DNA from: Planctomycetaceae bacterium
GTDB taxonomy: Bacteria; Planctomycetota; Planctomycetia; Pirellulales; Pirellulaceae
Assembly (NCBI GenBank): GCA_024642205.1
Contig: JAHEBQ010000022.1
Span: forward strand, 1 to 64,000
Direction of reading: 5' to 3'
DNA length: 64,000 bases
This document shows positions 62,646 through 64,000 of this stretch, in pieces (positions within the stretch are counted from its first letter, which is position 1; each line of letters starts with the position of its first letter). The notes beneath the pieces were generated by a model. It was not told the DNA's origin, ran no database searches, and saw only the letters and a list, made by a program, of their open reading frames with translations. Made by a program: the position numbers and the translations under genes.

Positions 62646-63695
62646 ATGCAAAAATCCCATCCAATCTTCGCCATATCCGTCGCTCGCCTGCGCGAATTCA
62701 TTCGCCGCCCCGAAGCGGTATTCTGGGTTTACTTTTTCCCGGTTTTGATGGTCGTGATCCTGGGAATTGCGTTTCGCAACAAACCCGTTGAGTCATTCGA
62801 TGTCGATGTGATCCAGGGCCCGCTGGCTGAATCGGTCGTGGAGAACCTCAAATCGGATCCAAGGATCAAGCCGAAGGTAGTTTCCGAAGAAGAATCGATC
62901 GACCGTCTGCGAACCAGCAAAACGAACCTGATGATCGCTGCCCGTGGCAGCACCCTGAATACAATCGAATACCGGTACGATCCCGTACGCCCGGGAAGCC
63001 TGGCAGCCAGGAACCTGGTCGACAGACGCTTGCAGGAAGCGAAGGGTCGTCAGGATGTAATAATATCGAACGACGTCGAATTCAACGAACCGGGAAACAG
63101 CTATGTCGATTTTCTGGTGCCAGGTCTGCTGGCAATGGGTCTGATGGGTGGAGGACTGTGGGGAGTCGGATTTGCAATCGTCGACATGCGAATTCGGAAG
63201 CTGTTGAAACGGTTCATGTCGACGCCGATGCGGCGAAGCCACTTTCTGATCGCGATGATGATCAGCCGACTGGTTTTCATGATTCCCCAAATCGTAATTT
63301 TGCTGGTGTTTTCTTATGTCCTGTTCGGTGTCAAGGTCCATGGCAATTGGCTCTCGATTCTGCTGGTCGTCATTTTGGGCGCAATCGAATTTGCAGTAAT
63401 CGGACTTCTGGTGGCTTCGCGGGCCAAGACGCTGGAGACCGCATCCGGTCTGATGAACCTGGTCATGCTCCCCATGTGGACGTTAAGTGGGATCTTTTTT
63501 TCGTACGAACGGTTCCCGGAAATATTTCAGCCGTTCATCAAGTTGTTGCCACTGACACCCGTGATCGATGCACTGCGGTCATTGATGATGGATGGCAAAT
63601 CGATCACGACGCTGGCCCCGGAGTTGCTCGTCATCTCATTTTGGTGCGTTGTACCATTCATCGTCGCGTTGGCGATCTTTCGCTGGAACGACTGA
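62646..63695 (+). CDS. ABC-2 type transporter permease
   Basis: A 349-residue membrane protein. ATG 62646 is preferred; an upstream in-frame TTG at 62580 would add unlikely hydrophilic residues. One membrane helix (VFWVYFFPVLMVVILGIAF) is followed by a long extracytoplasmic domain (about 60-160), then five more helices including LLAMGLMGGGLWGVGFAI and LVFMIPQIVILLVFSYVLF. MLPMWTLSGIFFSYERFP is a typical ABC-2 segment near the exit. It pairs with the ATPase gene just upstream to form an exporter. Confidence 0.92.
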   Translation: MQKSHPIFAISVARLREFIRRPEAVFWVYFFPVLMVVILGIAFRNKPVESFDVDVIQGPLAESVVENLKSDPRIKPKVVSEEESIDRLRTSKTNLMIAARGSTLNTIEYRYDPVRPGSLAARNLVDRRLQEAKGRQDVIISNDVEFNEPGNSYVDFLVPGLLAMGLMGGGLWGVGFAIVDMRIRKLLKRFMSTPMRRSHFLIAMMISRLVFMIPQIVILLVFSYVLFGVKVHGNWLSILLVVILGAIEFAVIGLLVASRAKTLETASGLMNLVMLPMWTLSGIFFSYERFPEIFQPFIKLLPLTPVIDALRSLMMDGKSITTLAPELLVISFWCVVPFIVALAIFRWND

Positions 63696-63747
63696 CTCAA
63701 TGGCAGGTTATCTGCTTGGGGATTTCCCTCACACCTCCAAGACGTTT

Positions 63748-64000
63748 TCATCCAACCGTCGTGAGGTGCGTCGCACCCAACCTCCCCTGCTCCGCGCGAC
63801 GCTGAAATGAACCATCCGCAATACTCCAGACAAAAGCCCAGTGCACGCCCAAGCCCGCCAGGACGAACAGGTGAAACGTTTCGTGGGGACCCCAAACCCC
63901 CCGAATAAGAACCGGCCAATCAAACGTATTCATCAGTGCGCCGAAGGTATAGCACAATCCTCCGATCACGAGCGGGACAATCACACGCCAATGATACTCC
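63748..64000 (-). CDS. Hemolysin III family membrane protein, partial
   Basis: The C-terminal 83 residues of a multispanning membrane protein of the hemolysin III (YqfA/TrhA, PAQR-like) family; the rest lies beyond the window. The segment WRVIVPLVIGGLCYTFGALM, then WGPHETFHLFVLAGLGVHWA, includes the conserved H-x-x-x-H metal-binding pair of the seventh helix region. It is convergent with the ABC permease gene. It is truncated by the window, not broken. Confidence 0.85.
   Translation of the reverse strand, partial: EYHWRVIVPLVIGGLCYTFGALMNTFDWPVLIRGVWGPHETFHLFVLAGLGVHWAFVWSIADGSFQRRAEQGRLGATHLTTVG

Noticed and set aside
1..64000. CRISPR array, tRNA, rRNA, prophage or insertion sequence
   Set aside because: I found no evenly spaced identical repeats, no cloverleaf candidate, no transposase or integrase motif and no terminal inverted repeats.

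Overview
The window looks like a chromosomal segment of a marine-type planctomycete (order Pirellulales or close by). The signs are a very large secreted protein carrying an LEPRQMLAG motif just after its basic N-terminus, a small lipoprotein with the GPQGT...QR...HDPF pattern I associate with this phylum, several secreted proteins of unknown function, a C-terminally glycine/arginine-rich Pnp, frequent non-ATG starts (TTG for trpD and ribH, GTG for pnp) and moderate GC. Most genes are single housekeeping genes or short operons; I see no prophage, IS element, CRISPR array, rRNA or tRNA.

Layout. 1-5 kb: four exported proteins of unknown function, two of them paralogues and one with a DUF11-like C-terminus. 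5.3-20.8 kb: one 14.6-kb gene for a 4881-residue secreted protein (beta-propeller and Ig-like N-terminal half, YD/RHS repeats, an FG-GAP block inserted into them, an RHS core, and a C-terminal class-3-lipase-like domain with GHSLGGG), followed at once by a small DKNYL-repeat lipoprotein. This is best read as a polymorphic-toxin-type effector and its candidate immunity lipoprotein. 21-29 kb: a cyclopropane-synthase-like methyltransferase, an esterase, a small membrane protein, divergent queE/queF, a sugar isomerase and an FHA protein. 29.7-43.4 kb: dksA-like, HtrA-type protease, nucleoside hydrolase, trpD, a 33-residue basic protein, trmB, purF, an aminotransferase, manA and a tatC with a very large extra loop. 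43-48 kb: LRR protein, membrane coiled-coil/BRCT-like protein, TIM-barrel protein. 48.3-63.7 kb: coaE-rho, ribH-nusB-ftsY, Flp pilin, rpsO-pnp, a soluble histidine kinase, ribF-nrnA and an ABC-2 exporter pair. The window ends inside a hemolysin III gene.

The most striking signal is two unrelated exported proteins interrupted by an in-frame TGA exactly where the first cysteine of a CxxC motif belongs. One (42254-43366, minus) is a thioredoxin-like domain joined to an MsrA-like domain (motif U-Q-T-C). The other (54426-54827, minus) is a lipoprotein with a heavy-metal-associated (HMA) domain (GMT-U-G-G-C). Each TGA is followed, 21 and 17 nt later, by a stem-loop with the same apical sequence CGTGA, which fits the shape of a bacterial SECIS element. 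Together they argue that the organism decodes UGA as selenocysteine and places selenoproteins outside the cytoplasm. Selenocysteine machinery (selA, selB, selC, selD) is not in the window, so this is a prediction.
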